From Dolomedes plantarius (Eukaryota; Arthropoda; Arachnida; Araneae; Dolomedidae): 64,000 bases of DNA. The notes below the pieces were generated by a model. That model saw only the letters and a program-made list of their open reading frames with translations, did no database searches and was not told where the DNA came from. Position numbers and translations under genes: made by a program. Shown piece after piece: positions 45,793 through 57,734 of the stretch. The stretch is from contig OU015493.1 of NCBI GenBank assembly GCA_907164885.2, forward strand, positions 53,541,302 through 53,605,301, in the 5' to 3' direction. The stretch's first letter is position 1. Each line of letters opens with the position of its first letter.

Positions 45793-47575
45793 TTCAGCAA
45801 ATCCAACTTGAATGGAGCATCCCTTTGTACATTTTTGTTTTATAGAATACATTATATAATGTAAATAAGATTTTTACATCAGAGTTCTCTATCTATCACA
45901 ATGTTGAGACATCATTGATAAGTCTTCATCTATTTTCATGTGCATTTTGTTTTCTTTTCTCTTGTCTGTGGCTTTTATGGGTCTTGTACATAGCAGTCAA
46001 TCAGTCTTACTTAAAAATGTCACTGAAAATGGAATGAAAGACTTGTTGGAGATGAGCAAAAAGATTTTGGCAAATAGTACTCACTTTCATTAGGACAAGA
46101 GTGATTCTAACCATTCCATGCACATATACAAATTCAAAATAAAGAGACAACTAACTAGTCTGTTGCAGAATTATCAAAGGGCATTGTTCATGATCATTTT
46201 GTGTGATTTTATATCCTTTTTTCCAGCATTTTTTTTCTTTTCTTCTTTTATCCTCTCCCTATGATGTATAAATGTAAAAAAGGAACCTAATCAAATTTGT
46301 TATACTTATCAATTATATAAATGAAAAAATTGTTTAAGGTATCCTTTTCTTTTGCTAAAAGTACTTTTAAAAAAAATGCTTTTCTTTGTATATTGTAGCG
46401 GAAATAATCAAAATGAGTGTTCTGTAGAATTATCAATTTTATAATCTTGGTAATACTTTAATTAATTTACATAGAATCAATTTACCCTAGATATTTTGGA
46501 TCAATAAATTATTCTGAAAGAGTTTGTAATCATCTTAATTAAATATTTGATTTCTAGTGAAATAGGATAGCTCCCAAATTGAAGTGATTTGTATTCACAT
46601 TTGTGTGCCTTAATAATCAAATTCTTCTGCATAATCACAGAATAGTGAGTGATAAATGATCATTGTTTAAGTTGTTTCTAATGGTGTAATGTTTAATTCT
46701 TTTTACTTTGTTACTGACTGATATAAAATTCAAGTTAAATGTGATTTATTTCTAAAAAATTGCAGAAAGGAATCGATGCAGTTTTAATCTAAATTCTAGT
46801 AATCCTTATTTTTTGTGTGAAATTTTGTTTTCTTTTAATGTGTTACTTTATGAAAGAATGTTTGCTTGTGAATCTCCAGATGTAGTTGGGGTTAATATTT
46901 TAATATATATACTTAAAAGTATATGTTTTAAGGATATAAATTAAAGTATCATTTGAAAAGTATATACTTATCCACTGCTCTTGTTGTTTCATATGTTTTT
47001 AAAACATTATGCTACATAACATATTTTGAATTTTAATACATTACATCATTACATTTATGTAACATAGCATCATATTAGGCTTATTTTGGTGTTTTTCTTT
47101 TTAAAAGACTTTCTCGATAATGTTCTCTGAGATTAAAAAAAATTCTTTTATCCTTAAAATAATATAGTATCTTAAACCAAATTAAAATGCTTCTCTAGCT
47201 TTTTCAGTTGCAGTTTGGATTGATAAAAAATAATTTTCATTATCAGCCAATAGTACTGTCAGAATCTTTATAAACCCCCAAGAGTATATTTGTGGCCTTA
47301 AAAAATTATTAAATTGATATCTTACTAGACATTTTTAACTTGGATCTAATAATCAAAATTGAAATATTTCTGTACTATTATTAATTTTTTGTATTGTAGA
47401 AATAATGTTTTACAATCGTAAAATGACATTTGATCATTGTGTAATGTTCTCTAAAATTTTTATAAATATTTTTTCAGCTTTCTAAAAAGCCCAATAAAGG
47501 GCTTTGTATAATTGTGCCTAGAAATTTTTTTGAGAGCCCCCAAAAGTCATTGTAAATTTTAGAAACTCAGTAGAG
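45793..47575 (+). other. trr/KMT2C: proximal 3' untranslated region / 3' flank
   Basis: The sequence after the stop codon is AT-rich with no transposon termini and no coding frame. The first AATAAA is at 46138-46143. The extent of the transcript cannot be settled from sequence alone. Confidence 0.6.
46138..46143 (+). terminator. trr/KMT2C: candidate proximal polyadenylation signal AATAAA
   Basis: It is the first canonical AATAAA after the stop codon, 346 nt downstream. Usage is unproven; other signals follow. Confidence 0.4.
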
Positions 47576-48554
47576 ACCCTGTAATAGTTGGAATTTTGAT
47601 AGCAAACAAAAAGACTTTGCTTCATCCATTGCTTGCTTCATCCATTGCTTCAAGATGAACTTATATTAAAACTTTTTGCATTGCCATGAAGTGTTCTCAC
47701 AAAAGATTAACTTTTATATTGTATGCTTATATAAGCAGTCTTATACGTATTTAGGATCTGTATCAACGGTGTTGTGGACTTAGTGACTTTAATTTAGTAA
47801 CTTAATATTAGTATGGAAATTAGTAACTTTTAATTACCCTCCTAAACCCCAATCACTTATCACAGTAATGCTGTTCTGAATTAATTTAAATGTAGGATAA
47901 AAATAAATTAAGTCCTTACTGCATTTAATTCTTAAAAAATTGTAAAACAATGTTTTACAAAAGTTTAGAGGATTTTTTTAATGCCCCAAAATTTTTTAAA
48001 GTTTGACAAGAACTGCTATTGAATGCTCAGTATCTCCACCTGTTTCTTAGGATAATTGTTTAAAGTCTTTACCCTGTAATAGTTGTTGGAAATTTGATGG
48101 CAAACAAAATGACTTGTTACATCCATTGCTTCAAGATGCACTTATATTAAACCTTTTTGCATTGCCATGAAGTGTTCTCACAAAAGATTAACTTTTATAT
48201 TGTATGCTTATATAAGCAGTTTTGTGCTTATTTAGGATCTATATCACCAGTGTTGTGGACTTAGTGACTTTAATTTAGTAACTTAATATTAGTATGGAAA
48301 TTAGTAACTTTTAATCACCCTCCTAAACCCCAATCACCTATTGCAATTATGCTGTTCTCTATTGATTTAAGTGTATAATAAAAAAAATAAGTCCTTACTG
48401 CATTTAATTTAGAAAAAAAAAATTGTAAAATGCTGTTTTCCAAAAGTTTAGAGGGATTTTTCAATGCCCTAAAAGTTTTTAAAGTTTGACAAGAACTGCT
48501 ATTGAATGCTCAGTATCTCTACCTGTTTCTTAGGATAATTGTTTAAAGTCTTTA
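47576..48554. repeat. tandem duplication, about 495-bp unit, two copies
   Basis: ACCCTGTAATAGTTG starts copies at 47576 and 48071. Long stretches match almost exactly, for example TTGCATTGCCATGAAGTGTT, GTTGTGGACTTAGTGACTTT and AAGAACTGCTATTGAATGCT. Copy 1 has an extra 16-bp internal repeat (GCTTCATCCATT twice). It lies in the probable 3' UTR. Confidence 0.9.
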
Positions 48555-48857
48555 TTACTCTTAAATCAAATTTGTTAGTAATATAAAGTATTAGTTTTAG
48601 AAAATGTATTTTTTTACTGTATTATTATTTTCTTTTTACTGAAATTATGATTTCAAGATATTGGAAAATCATGTACCAAACTTTTCAAATATTTGGGAGC
48701 CATCTCTATTGCAGATTATATAAATGTCTTTCCTTTGTAACTTAATTTTTATAATTTCAATTTTTGCAATCCTGTCATGCTGTTCTTCTGTAAGAGTGTT
48801 AAGTGACTTTTCTGTGTAGTATAAAATGCATGCTGCTCTGACTGGACTCAACGTTTG

Positions 48858-48863
48858 AATAAA
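48858..48863 (+). terminator. trr/KMT2C: candidate distal polyadenylation signal AATAAA
   Basis: AATAAA is followed by GCATGTGTGTAAAATTG, a GU-rich stretch of the kind that follows real cleavage sites. It is a candidate for a long 3' UTR of about 3 kb. Confidence 0.4.
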
Positions 48864-51265
48864 GCATGTGTGTAAAATTGTCATTATTTATTACCATGTA
48901 CAAATTTTGCTCATCTCTGTTTTTCATTGCATTTTAGAGTGATTCATATGCCACATTTGTATCAATTTTACTGTATATATGTATTTTATTTCTTGTATGC
49001 CATTTCTCACGAATGATGGAAAGGAAAGCCTCTTTTTTTAACCTATAAATTATTCTATGCAACATAAATTTTAACTTTTTATGCAGTTTGAGAACTGTGA
49101 ATCAACGTGACTTGTAGCTTTCCACAAAGCATTATTCTCTTAGATACAAATAGCATTGTTATATTTGTGTGTTTTGAACGTTATGTTAAAATCTGTTGAG
49201 GTCCTTAGTTGTTGAATGTGTTAGTTATTTAATTTTGTAGAAATAATGAAAAACTTTTATTGTTGATTAATTTTCTCATTTGTTATTTTTATTTACTGCC
49301 AAGTTATTGTTTATGTGTTGTAGGCTCTAGGAATTGTGTATTGCAGGAATTATTTAATATTGACCTTCTTTGAACTATTCTGCAAAGCTTGTGATGTTAC
49401 TGACACAAACTATGTTGTACAATTTTAAGTTTCATCTGTCAGTATTCCTTTTTTAACCCACTTAACAAACATGGCAACATGGAGCAATAACCACTATTCT
49501 TGTTTGTATGCTGTGTTTCAGTTTCAGTTATTTTGACAGAAATGTTTGTAATTGTTAGCCAAATTATGTGCAAGATCATCCTTGAAAATTGAATGTGTTG
49601 TCAAAGTGCCACAAGACACCCAAGACTAGATTCTACTTTCCCTATTGTAATTCACACTGTTAATACAAAAGCAATAATTCTTGTCTAGCTGGAGACAAAA
49701 GAGAGTTTGCCCATGTTTACTCAATCAGCTAGTTTTTTTCCTATACTTAACTACTGAATAGGGGATAAAAGGAGAAAGGTCTGCATTACAAAGTTGTATC
49801 TTTGGGTAGTGGGATATTGTGGTATTGAATTATGGCACTGTTTTCTTTTGCATTTATAAAGGAAGTTTTCTTTTTCCTATGATTTTTAAAGTAATAAGCA
49901 AAACTATGCAATGAGCCCTATTGTTATTATCAGAGTTGAAATTTTTTTAACTTGTACCTTGTTAACACAAATGCATGTTAGCTTTTTAAGTTGATTTTTA
50001 CGACATTTTATTCATAGATATTTAAGTCATTCTGACTTCTTGAAAATTAATGTAATTGACTGATTTTAAGCTTCCGTGTTGTGTATAAAATCTCTTCAAA
50101 CATCTAAACAATTCATTTGTGAAACATAATTTTTAAAATTGAGTTTAGCATTATCCCTTGTTTTATAGCATTTTATCCGAATCAAGATGTACATATGCAC
50201 AGATCTCCATAGCTTCATAAAAAAATAGACATTCTCATATTTTAAGTGTATTTCTGTGCATAAAATTCTATGGTTCGCTTTTATGTTTTACATATAATGG
50301 GGTAGCAGAAATTGTCCCACATCCTCAAAAATCTATTGGCTCTTTGGCATAAAGGGAGATAAGATTGTTTTTTGGGAAAATATATATATACTTTTCTTGC
50401 TTTTAAAATTTAAATACATCCATAAGGAATAAATCATGCATATTTGCACACACTTGCAAATTTTATTTTTTTTTCTAGATTATGTTCATATTTTATATGG
50501 ATATAGTCTATCAGCATTGTTTTTGATTTGTCTGATTCTAAAGATAAGCAAAGGGTGCTTCACATGTCAGAAATTCAATAAATTGATTTATTTCTTGTCT
50601 GAGTTTTCAGATTTGGGGTTATCACTTTATACCAGTTATTCAGTGATGTTGGCACATATACTATGCTCATAGTAAATAGTAAAACAAAGTATCATTTACC
50701 CATCAATTTGTTGTGGCAGCCCGGTTTTCAGCCTCTGATTTTTGCAATTTTGATCAGAATTTGACATAATTTCTACAATTGTTTCTCTTAAATCATCCCT
50801 CATTTTCACATAATTTAAGGTCAAGGTTGAAATGCATGAATGTGTACTTTTTTTATGGTGTTTTATAAAATATGTTTTAATTTTATCAATATCAGATTTT
50901 CATTGAATCATGATTCCTTATGTTATTTACCCCTGCACAATCATCATTAATTCGATTCTGATGATTCTTTGTATCCGCAACCAAATCACTGAGTTCCTCT
51001 GGAACATTGGACACTTCTATATGATTTATACATACATTACAGTTTTCAAAACAATGATCAAGTATGTAATCTTCATCTGTTGTTTAAACATTTTGCCAAA
51101 GGATTTGGAAGATTTATAGTATTCAGACTCTCTCTCATTGTCCAGATAAGTGGAGGCTGGTAGAGAAAGAGTTAATAAAATTGTGATAAATGTGTTAATG
51201 AAAAATGTCTGTCTTTTTAAAATAAAAAGATCTTATTTTTTTGTCCAAATTTTTCTGTGGTTAGG
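48864..51265. other. 3' flank without recognised genes or elements
   Basis: AT-rich, low-repeat sequence. Short open frames here have no recognisable motif. It could be more 3' UTR or intergenic DNA. Confidence 0.5.
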
Positions 51266-51273
51266 AACTAGAC

Positions 51274-52479
51274 CAGGGGTTCCCAACCTATTTCCTACAT
51301 CGATCCCTTTTAAAACAATGATTTTCTTCATTGCCCCCCTCACATTTTTCTCTATAATATACAGCATGAAACATAATTATAATACTAATAATTGTATATA
51401 AAACACTTAAAGATAACAGTTTGACTAAGAATATGAGCAAAAATTAGAAAAAGTGGTTCATCAGGTTTATGTTTTATTACTTTTATACTATTTTCATTTT
51501 TAATTTCACAAATATAAACAAGATTTCCGAACACATATTGTAATTGCACAAACATCGTCAAGAGAAAAATGAAACTGCTTTTGATTGGTTGCATCGTGAG
51601 TACCCATGTGCTGTTTAAGGTCCAGTGGATTTCCCCAGTTCTGCCTAGTGTTGGTACACAAATAGAAGCTGACAGCGGCATACGAGGCATATATAAAACC
51701 ATCATGACCTTCAACTTTAGAAGTGTGAGTCACTCCGCCCTATGCAAATCTCTATTTATACATATTAAAATGGATATTATTAGCTAATAATTACATTCCA
51801 AAAAAATTTTAAAACAGAAAAATTTATCATGCACCTCTAATAGACCCCTGGAATAATGTAGACCAGGGGATCCCAACCTTTTTATAGTCCCGTACCTGTA
51901 CATTGAAAAAGTTTGATGACGTACCGGTAGACCAAAAATTTTGAAATGGGGAATAAAATGCAATGGAGAACAAAATAAATTAGGATATATAAAAAATCAT
52001 TTTAAATAAATCTCCTGAGTTTAATACACTTACCTTAACAGTTTCTTAATATTTATTAATAATACAATTACTATTGATTAATAATGTGCAATTAATTTAA
52101 AGATGTTTGAAACACAAAACACAATTTTTAGTACAACTTGGACACAGTTATAATTTGCAAGCACAGTTATAATTTGCAGGCGAAAGCCAAATTTTTATGG
52201 GGTGGTCTTAAATAACACATTCACGTGTAGATGGCATCTTTTGAGATTAGGTAAATCCCAATAAAGTATTACAACACAAACAATGGATTATTATTTATTA
52301 TAGTCCTTTCTTTTCTCTTTTCGTAATACAGGTTTTTATAGATTTTTGTTTTAAATTGTAAAATCATTTGCGTACTGGTACTGGTACATGTACCCAAGGT
52401 TGGGAACCACTGCTGTAGACCCTTTGTAAACTTCCATCAACCCCCAAGGGGTCCACCTGGACCCCGTTGGGAATCCCTG
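51274..52479. mobile_element. hAT element (outer) with perfect 8-bp duplication
   Basis: AACTAGAC repeats at 51266-51273 and 52480-52487. The ends are CAGGGGTTCCCAACCTATTT and, inverted, CAGGGATTCCCAACGGGGTC. It is interrupted by a second hAT at 51864-52412. A - strand frame at 51506-51733 (QNWGNPLDLKQHMGTHDATN) lies inside it; I cannot identify it. Confidence 0.9.
51864..52412. mobile_element. hAT MITE nested in the outer hAT
   Basis: The ends CAGGGGATCCCAACCTTTTT and, inverted, CAGTGGTTCCCAACCTTGGG are flanked by ATGTAGAC (51856-51863) and CTGTAGAC (52413-52420), a 7-of-8 duplication. The subterminal GTACCTGTACA and GTACTGGTACTGGTACATGT motifs are palindromic. Confidence 0.87.
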
Positions 52480-52487
52480 AACTAGAC

Positions 52488-53967
52488 TAATGTAATATTT
52501 TACACTGCTGGATTTAGAATTAGTAAGCCAGGTTAGTAAAGGACTAAATTGTCGCAAAATATTTTTCTCTAGATTCACCTCTAGAATACAAAACCAGGTT
52601 CCCGAAGAGAACATCCTAATTTGTCAACTGTAAGATTCTTGATAGGTTATTTCCATGGACCATGTATCAAATATTCAATAAAAATTTTATTTAAACAATT
52701 TTATTATTTATTACTGTGTAGATAATAAGTGATCGATATGTACTGTATATTTTGTTTAATTATAAATTATCATTTAAGAAACACAAAATATCGTTAATTA
52801 TAAACAATTACTGGAATAAGAATCATGCAGTTCACTTAGTGAGGAGAATATATATAATAAACATCATCATCCTTTAAGTTTGATCCTGTGATAAGTAAGT
52901 GCCGAAGGCATTTGATTTTGCATGTCAATTCTGTTGAATCGTGCATAAGTTTGATTCCTATATATGCTAGAACCTCTTGGAGACATGATATCTGTCGCAG
53001 AGCATAATACATTAAATTTTGGATTTGAAAATTTTGTGATGTTATAGTGGGTTAGGGAAAGAGTTTAAATGCTGTTATTGAGCTATTCTCTTTACAGGAA
53101 CCTTGTATTGTTATTTAGTTCTAAAATAAATCTAATCACCTCATACATTGTAAATATATACATAATGGGGAATTTTGATGGTATTCCTCTTTTTTTGTTT
53201 TCTAGTGGATCATATAACTCTTGTTCCTTTTATAAATGTATAAGCACTAATTATAAAATTCAATTTTAATATTTTTGTATTGTTCATTTGTGTTTAATTT
53301 TATGTTTTGTAATCATAAACATTTAAAATGGCTTAGAGCAATTTTTTTTCTTCCTGTTTCAAAGACATAGGCTTTGAAGATTAGGTTATAGCTAAACAAA
53401 ATTTGGGATTATGATTAAAATATTTGGAAACCCCATTACTCTTAGACTTTACTGAATTATAGTAAGTTTCTCTGTAATAGTTTTCAGAAAGATACTGAAA
53501 ATTGGGTAGAATTAGTTCAATATTTTGACAGAGCATCTTTCAAATAAAGTCGAATACCATTTGAGTCTGCTAATAGTGTAATTCAACCTCAAATATTTAA
53601 GCATTAAGTAAATAAATGATACCATGTATATCTAGAATAGTTATAGATCTTAACTAAATACCTCTCAAAGTAATCAAGTGCTTATTAAAAAAATAATAAA
53701 CACCTCCTGAAAACATGCAAAATTTATGGAAAAAAATGAACATATTAGGATTATTGCCAATTTAAAGTATTTTTTTCTTTTTGTAGGAAATCTTAATTTG
53801 TAGTCTGCTTTAGATATTTGTTTCTTTAGTAAGTCTAGTACAGTAAAGGGTTAAGTTTTCAATCTCAAGTGATCATTTCTTTTTATAAATAATATTATCA
53901 TGTTTACACTGGGTTATGGTCTTGAAATGCTCACTTAAATAATGTTTTTCGGCTTTTACCATGTGTT
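52488..53967. other. intergenic AT-rich interval
   Basis: No reading frame, repeat terminus or RNA gene is recognised. Confidence 0.5.
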
Positions 53968-54027
53968 TGGTGCAGCATGTCCTCTCTGGACCTTGCGCCA
54001 TTAAACCCCAAACAACCAACCAACCAA
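53968..54027 (+). mobile_element. SINE 3' tail with (CCAA)n, copy 2
   Basis: GGTGCAGCATGTCCTCTCTG, GACCTTGCGCCATTAAACCC and an ACAACCAACCAACCAA tail match the motif order of 35605-35683. Confidence 0.55.
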
Positions 54028-55640
54028 TCATCAATCTCAAGTGATACATTTCTCCAAATATGTATGCCTTTATTGTGTTTCATTTTTTCATGGTTTTCTG
54101 AATGAAGTCGCTTATAAATGAATTTTAATTAATCATGAATGAACATTTCAAGACTTTATATCAAACTTCATTTATTTGTGACACTATCAATAACTTTGTG
54201 CAATTCTGCTGTGGTTGTCATAAAATGTATTATGCTCTGTAATGTGCAATCCCTCTTTTGCAATTTTTTATTATTTTTGTTTGTCACCTCAACAGATGTA
54301 TGTGATGTCAACTGTAAAGTATGAAATAAATATTTATAAATTAAAAAAATTGTAAATTGCCTGCCTGTTTCTCTATCTTATTAAGTAATCTTTACTTAAC
54401 ATAGTTCCACAATTCTATAAAACATGTTCTTTTCACTCACTAACTGAGGAAGTAATGCATTGTAGAGCCATGGCATGAAAGATAATGTAGATCCTGGACA
54501 GAATGTGGTTTTTAATAAATTTCTCTATATTTTAGCGCCCCCCCCCCCCTCCAAAAAAAAAAAATTCAATGAAATGGGATATTTTAGAACCTAAGGTTCT
54601 AAGGTAATTTAAAAAAATCACTCTATGAATGTTGTATAACGTAGGTTTCTTTAAATTCATACTAAATTGTAATTAAATTAACCCTTTGCACATTGCCCTT
54701 AAGAAAAACGTATTCTCAGATCACAATAAAATCCTTGAAACTTCTGGATGTTCTATCTACTTCTAGGAAAAATATTTTGCAAAAAAGTACAATCTTCTAT
54801 CATAATATTTTATTTATAGAAATACAGCATATATTTTGGCTTTACAAAAAGAATTTTACATTTTTTAATCGTCACATTCCCTCTCTGTAACGTCTGGCTC
54901 ATCTGGTGCGATGTCTGGTTGTAGTCCATATCATTTTGTGCGCCGTATTTGCAGGCTAGTTCCATTACATCTTTATATTTTGCAACTAAACAATATACAG
55001 TGTTATGGGTATTATGACCAAAAACTCCACTGTTCATAAGTGTTGTCTAACCTTCCTGTAAACAAACCACATCGGTCGTTTGAGGAAAAAAGGAGGCAAC
55101 TAATGAGTCGGGTAGATCCATCCATCTCTTGCGTAACAAGAGAACTAACGACCGGAGCTAGCTCTTTTTAGCATCAAACGAGTTTCTTTTTTATCACAAG
55201 ATGTACATGCAACTCGAAACTCCCCCAGTATGGAGCTACCCCCTTTTCGCAGAAAACCCTTCAATTACAAAAGCACTTTCACAAAACAGGCCCATGCCTA
55301 TCTGTATGAAGATTTAATTAAAAAGCGATACAACTATACTCTGTTCTTTCCTTTTGTATCGACGTGTCGCTAACTTTACACAGAAAGTCGCCAATTATAA
55401 TGCAAAAATGTCGCATATTAAATAAAAGGAATGCAAAAAAATATTCACTTTTTACAACACATTTCCATTTTTGCGAAGAACTTTAGAGTTTAAGTGTTTT
55501 TTTTTAAAGGTTATCCTGAGTTTTTACATCACATAAATTTTTGCAAACTACATTTCTACTTTCTGTAGCATGCATATCGTTATTCCTTTCATTCGGGAAT
55601 TTCGTTTACATGAAGAAGTGTATGTGAGAGGTGGGACAAG
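54028..55640. other. intergenic interval with one possible TTAA-type end
   Basis: TTAACCCTTTGCACATTG at about 54678 looks like a left end of the TTAA/CCCTTT class, but I found no matching right end. A poly-C run lies at 54539-54549. The rest has no recognised content. Confidence 0.4.
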
Positions 55641-55837
55641 CAGTGATGCACCCAGGATTTTTTCTTGTCGGGGGGGGGGGGGCGATATAGCGAATAAAAA
55701 TATTTATAATGCTTGGGGGGGGGGGTCGAAATGAACGGATAAAAATATTTATAATGCAAAATCAATATTCATAATGCAATTTCTATTTCTTTGAGGGGAG
55801 GGCCCCTTCCCCCCCCCCCCCCCTGGGTGCGCCACTG
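55641..55837. mobile_element. hAT MITE with G/C homopolymer runs
   Basis: The ends CAGTGATGCACCCAGGATTT and, inverted, CAGTGGCGCACCCAGG plus a G-run are flanked by GGGACAAG (55633-55640) and GAGACAAG (55838-55845), a 7-of-8 duplication. The interior has two direct copies of GATAAAAATATTTATAATGC. Confidence 0.87.
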
Positions 55838-55942
55838 GAGACAAGCAACTAACTCTAAGTATATGTAAGAAGTGGACAGATTACATCAAAATAATCTTTA
55901 AATTTCATTTTCATGTCCTTTTCTGTCTACTTTTTAGATATA

Positions 55943-56506
55943 CAGAGGAGTCCCGATAATCCGAAATGATTGGGACCAGACTCTTTTCGGATTAAGCGAA
56001 ATCATTCTTAAAATAAACTCAAATTACATAATAACGTGTGATTACATGAATATTACATATAGCGTGTGATTACACAGCTTATTTTATAAGGTCTGTCTAC
56101 ACATAACCAAATCGCGGGACGAAATGGGTGATAAGAGAGCGGAACGCTGCCTATAAAGTACAGTAGAGTGTAAGTTATTCTAACAATACGTCACAGTGCT
56201 CGATGGTTGGAGAGGTGTGGCCGGTTGGAGGAGGGAGTTCAGTTGACACGCCCTTTCTCACAGACAGCCACAGCATTGTTACTGTTAATGTCAGTTTAGC
56301 ATTAGCATAAACGTGTTGTTTATTCTACTGTGTCCTACTTTATTATACTGTTGTCTAACTTTGATCTTTCTTGTAATTTTCAGAAATATACTTTATATTA
56401 CTTAGTATCACTGTAGTTTTATTGTAACCTTAGTTCTTTTTGACTCTTGGTTTTGGATTAAGCGGACTTTCGGATTACCGAAGTTCGGATTATCGGGACT
56501 CCACTG
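55943..56506. mobile_element. Tigger/pogo-like MITE with TA target
   Basis: The ends CAGAGGAGTCCCGATAATCC and, inverted, CAGTGGAGTCCCGATAATCC lie between TA (55941-55942) and TA (56507-56508). The subterminal GATTAAGCG motif occurs at both sides. It has no transposase. Confidence 0.88.
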
Positions 56507-56529
56507 TATTAAGAGTTGTTTTGTTAGTA

Positions 56530-56800
56530 ATGCCATGATGCAGTGGTTACGTCTGCGATTTGTAAGTAGATGTTCCAGTGATCAAACGCCGGTCTCTGCA
56601 AGCATATGAGAACGGCTTTTCCTCGCCAAGAGTCGCAGTTCGCCCAGAGGTTGGAGCCAGTTAGGTATAATGGGAATGTACCTTAAATTCGAATTAAAGC
56701 TGGTTCTGTAAGCAGTGTTTCTTCTGTATCGCGAGCAATACGAACAACCGGATAGATGGACCTCGTCAGTTCGATCTTACAGACAAAGGTATTAAAGATA
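56530..56800 (+). mobile_element. possible tRNA-derived SINE
   Basis: ATGCAGTGGTTACGTCTGCG resembles an A box and TGTTCCAGTGATCAAACGCC a weak B box about 30 nt later. The downstream body has no known motif. Confidence 0.35.
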
Positions 56801-57106
56801 TATCAAGAAAAGCAACAACCTGACCAAATTTCTGAAAAGATGACTCAAAATTTAAAACTAACGACAGAGATAAGTTTTCCCTTTTTCCTGGTAATTTAAA
56901 CGTCCTAACAATCGGCAGACTGTGACACAAACCACATATAACCAATATACTTAACTTTTAGCGGGTTAAAGGGACATTTACTGCACTATTCCGACTCTTC
57001 CATTAAATTCATTTACAACTTACGGCTAGCGAGAGTATTCTGAAAGCAATAAAGTGTTCTTGAAATTTTAATTTCAGAGGAGAAAACAGCAGCTGAAATT
57101 TTTCTA

Positions 57107-57240
57107 CAGTGGTTCCTCGGTACTCGTTAATTGGTTCCAGGTGGCACAGCGAGTACCGAAAACGACGAGTACTGACCGAAGTTTTCCCATAAGGAGTAAC
57201 GTAAACCGAATTAATTCATCCCTGGAAACCAGAAATTTCA
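57107..57240. mobile_element. Tigger-like transposon end fragment
   Basis: TA precedes CAGTGGTTCCTCGGTACTCG, a typical Tigger/pogo terminus, followed by AGCGAGTACCGAAAACGACG. No partner end is visible, so it is probably a fragment. Confidence 0.6.
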
Positions 57241-57734
57241 CATTTTACTTCCTGGGCAAGTTATAAATGAAAAGGGTTGTTTTTTTATATGAAATCTTTA
57301 ACATAACTCAGACATAACTTAAAACAATAATTACATAAGATAAAATAAAATTTATCTTCATTCATCCTGTGTTGAAAGGAATATAGATGGCCTAATGCAG
57401 TGGTCGGCAAACCGTGGCTCGCGAGCCACATGCGGCTCTTTGGCCCCTTGAGAGTGGCTCTTTCACAAAATACCACGTGCACGCGCGCACGTACAGTGCG
57501 GTTGAAACTTCGTGATAACTGGTTTTCTTATTTCTATTTTTACATACTTAGTTGGTGTTTATGTGTCTATATCTTTAGACGAGTGCTCTGAAGCGGCTTA
57601 ATGAGAAAACATTTCCAGAAAGATTAAATGTCAACATTTATCGTCAAGCCGTACCTTTGCATCGTGTTCTACAATGTATTACTTCCGAGAGCGTGTCCCC
57701 GCAGGAAAGACTAGACTAGTCAAAATGGCATCGA

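Noticed and set aside
48669..48884. A 71-residue - strand frame in the 3' flank
   Set aside because: No motif, no splice context and AT-driven composition. It overlaps a candidate polyadenylation signal of the + strand gene.
51385..51733. Overlapping - strand frames inside the outer hAT
   Set aside because: They are short and unrecognised. They might be transposase debris, but I cannot support that from the residues.
54810..55037. A 75-residue - strand frame (VYCLVAKYKDVMELACKYGA)
   Set aside because: It has a protein-like look but no family I can name and no flanking gene structure.
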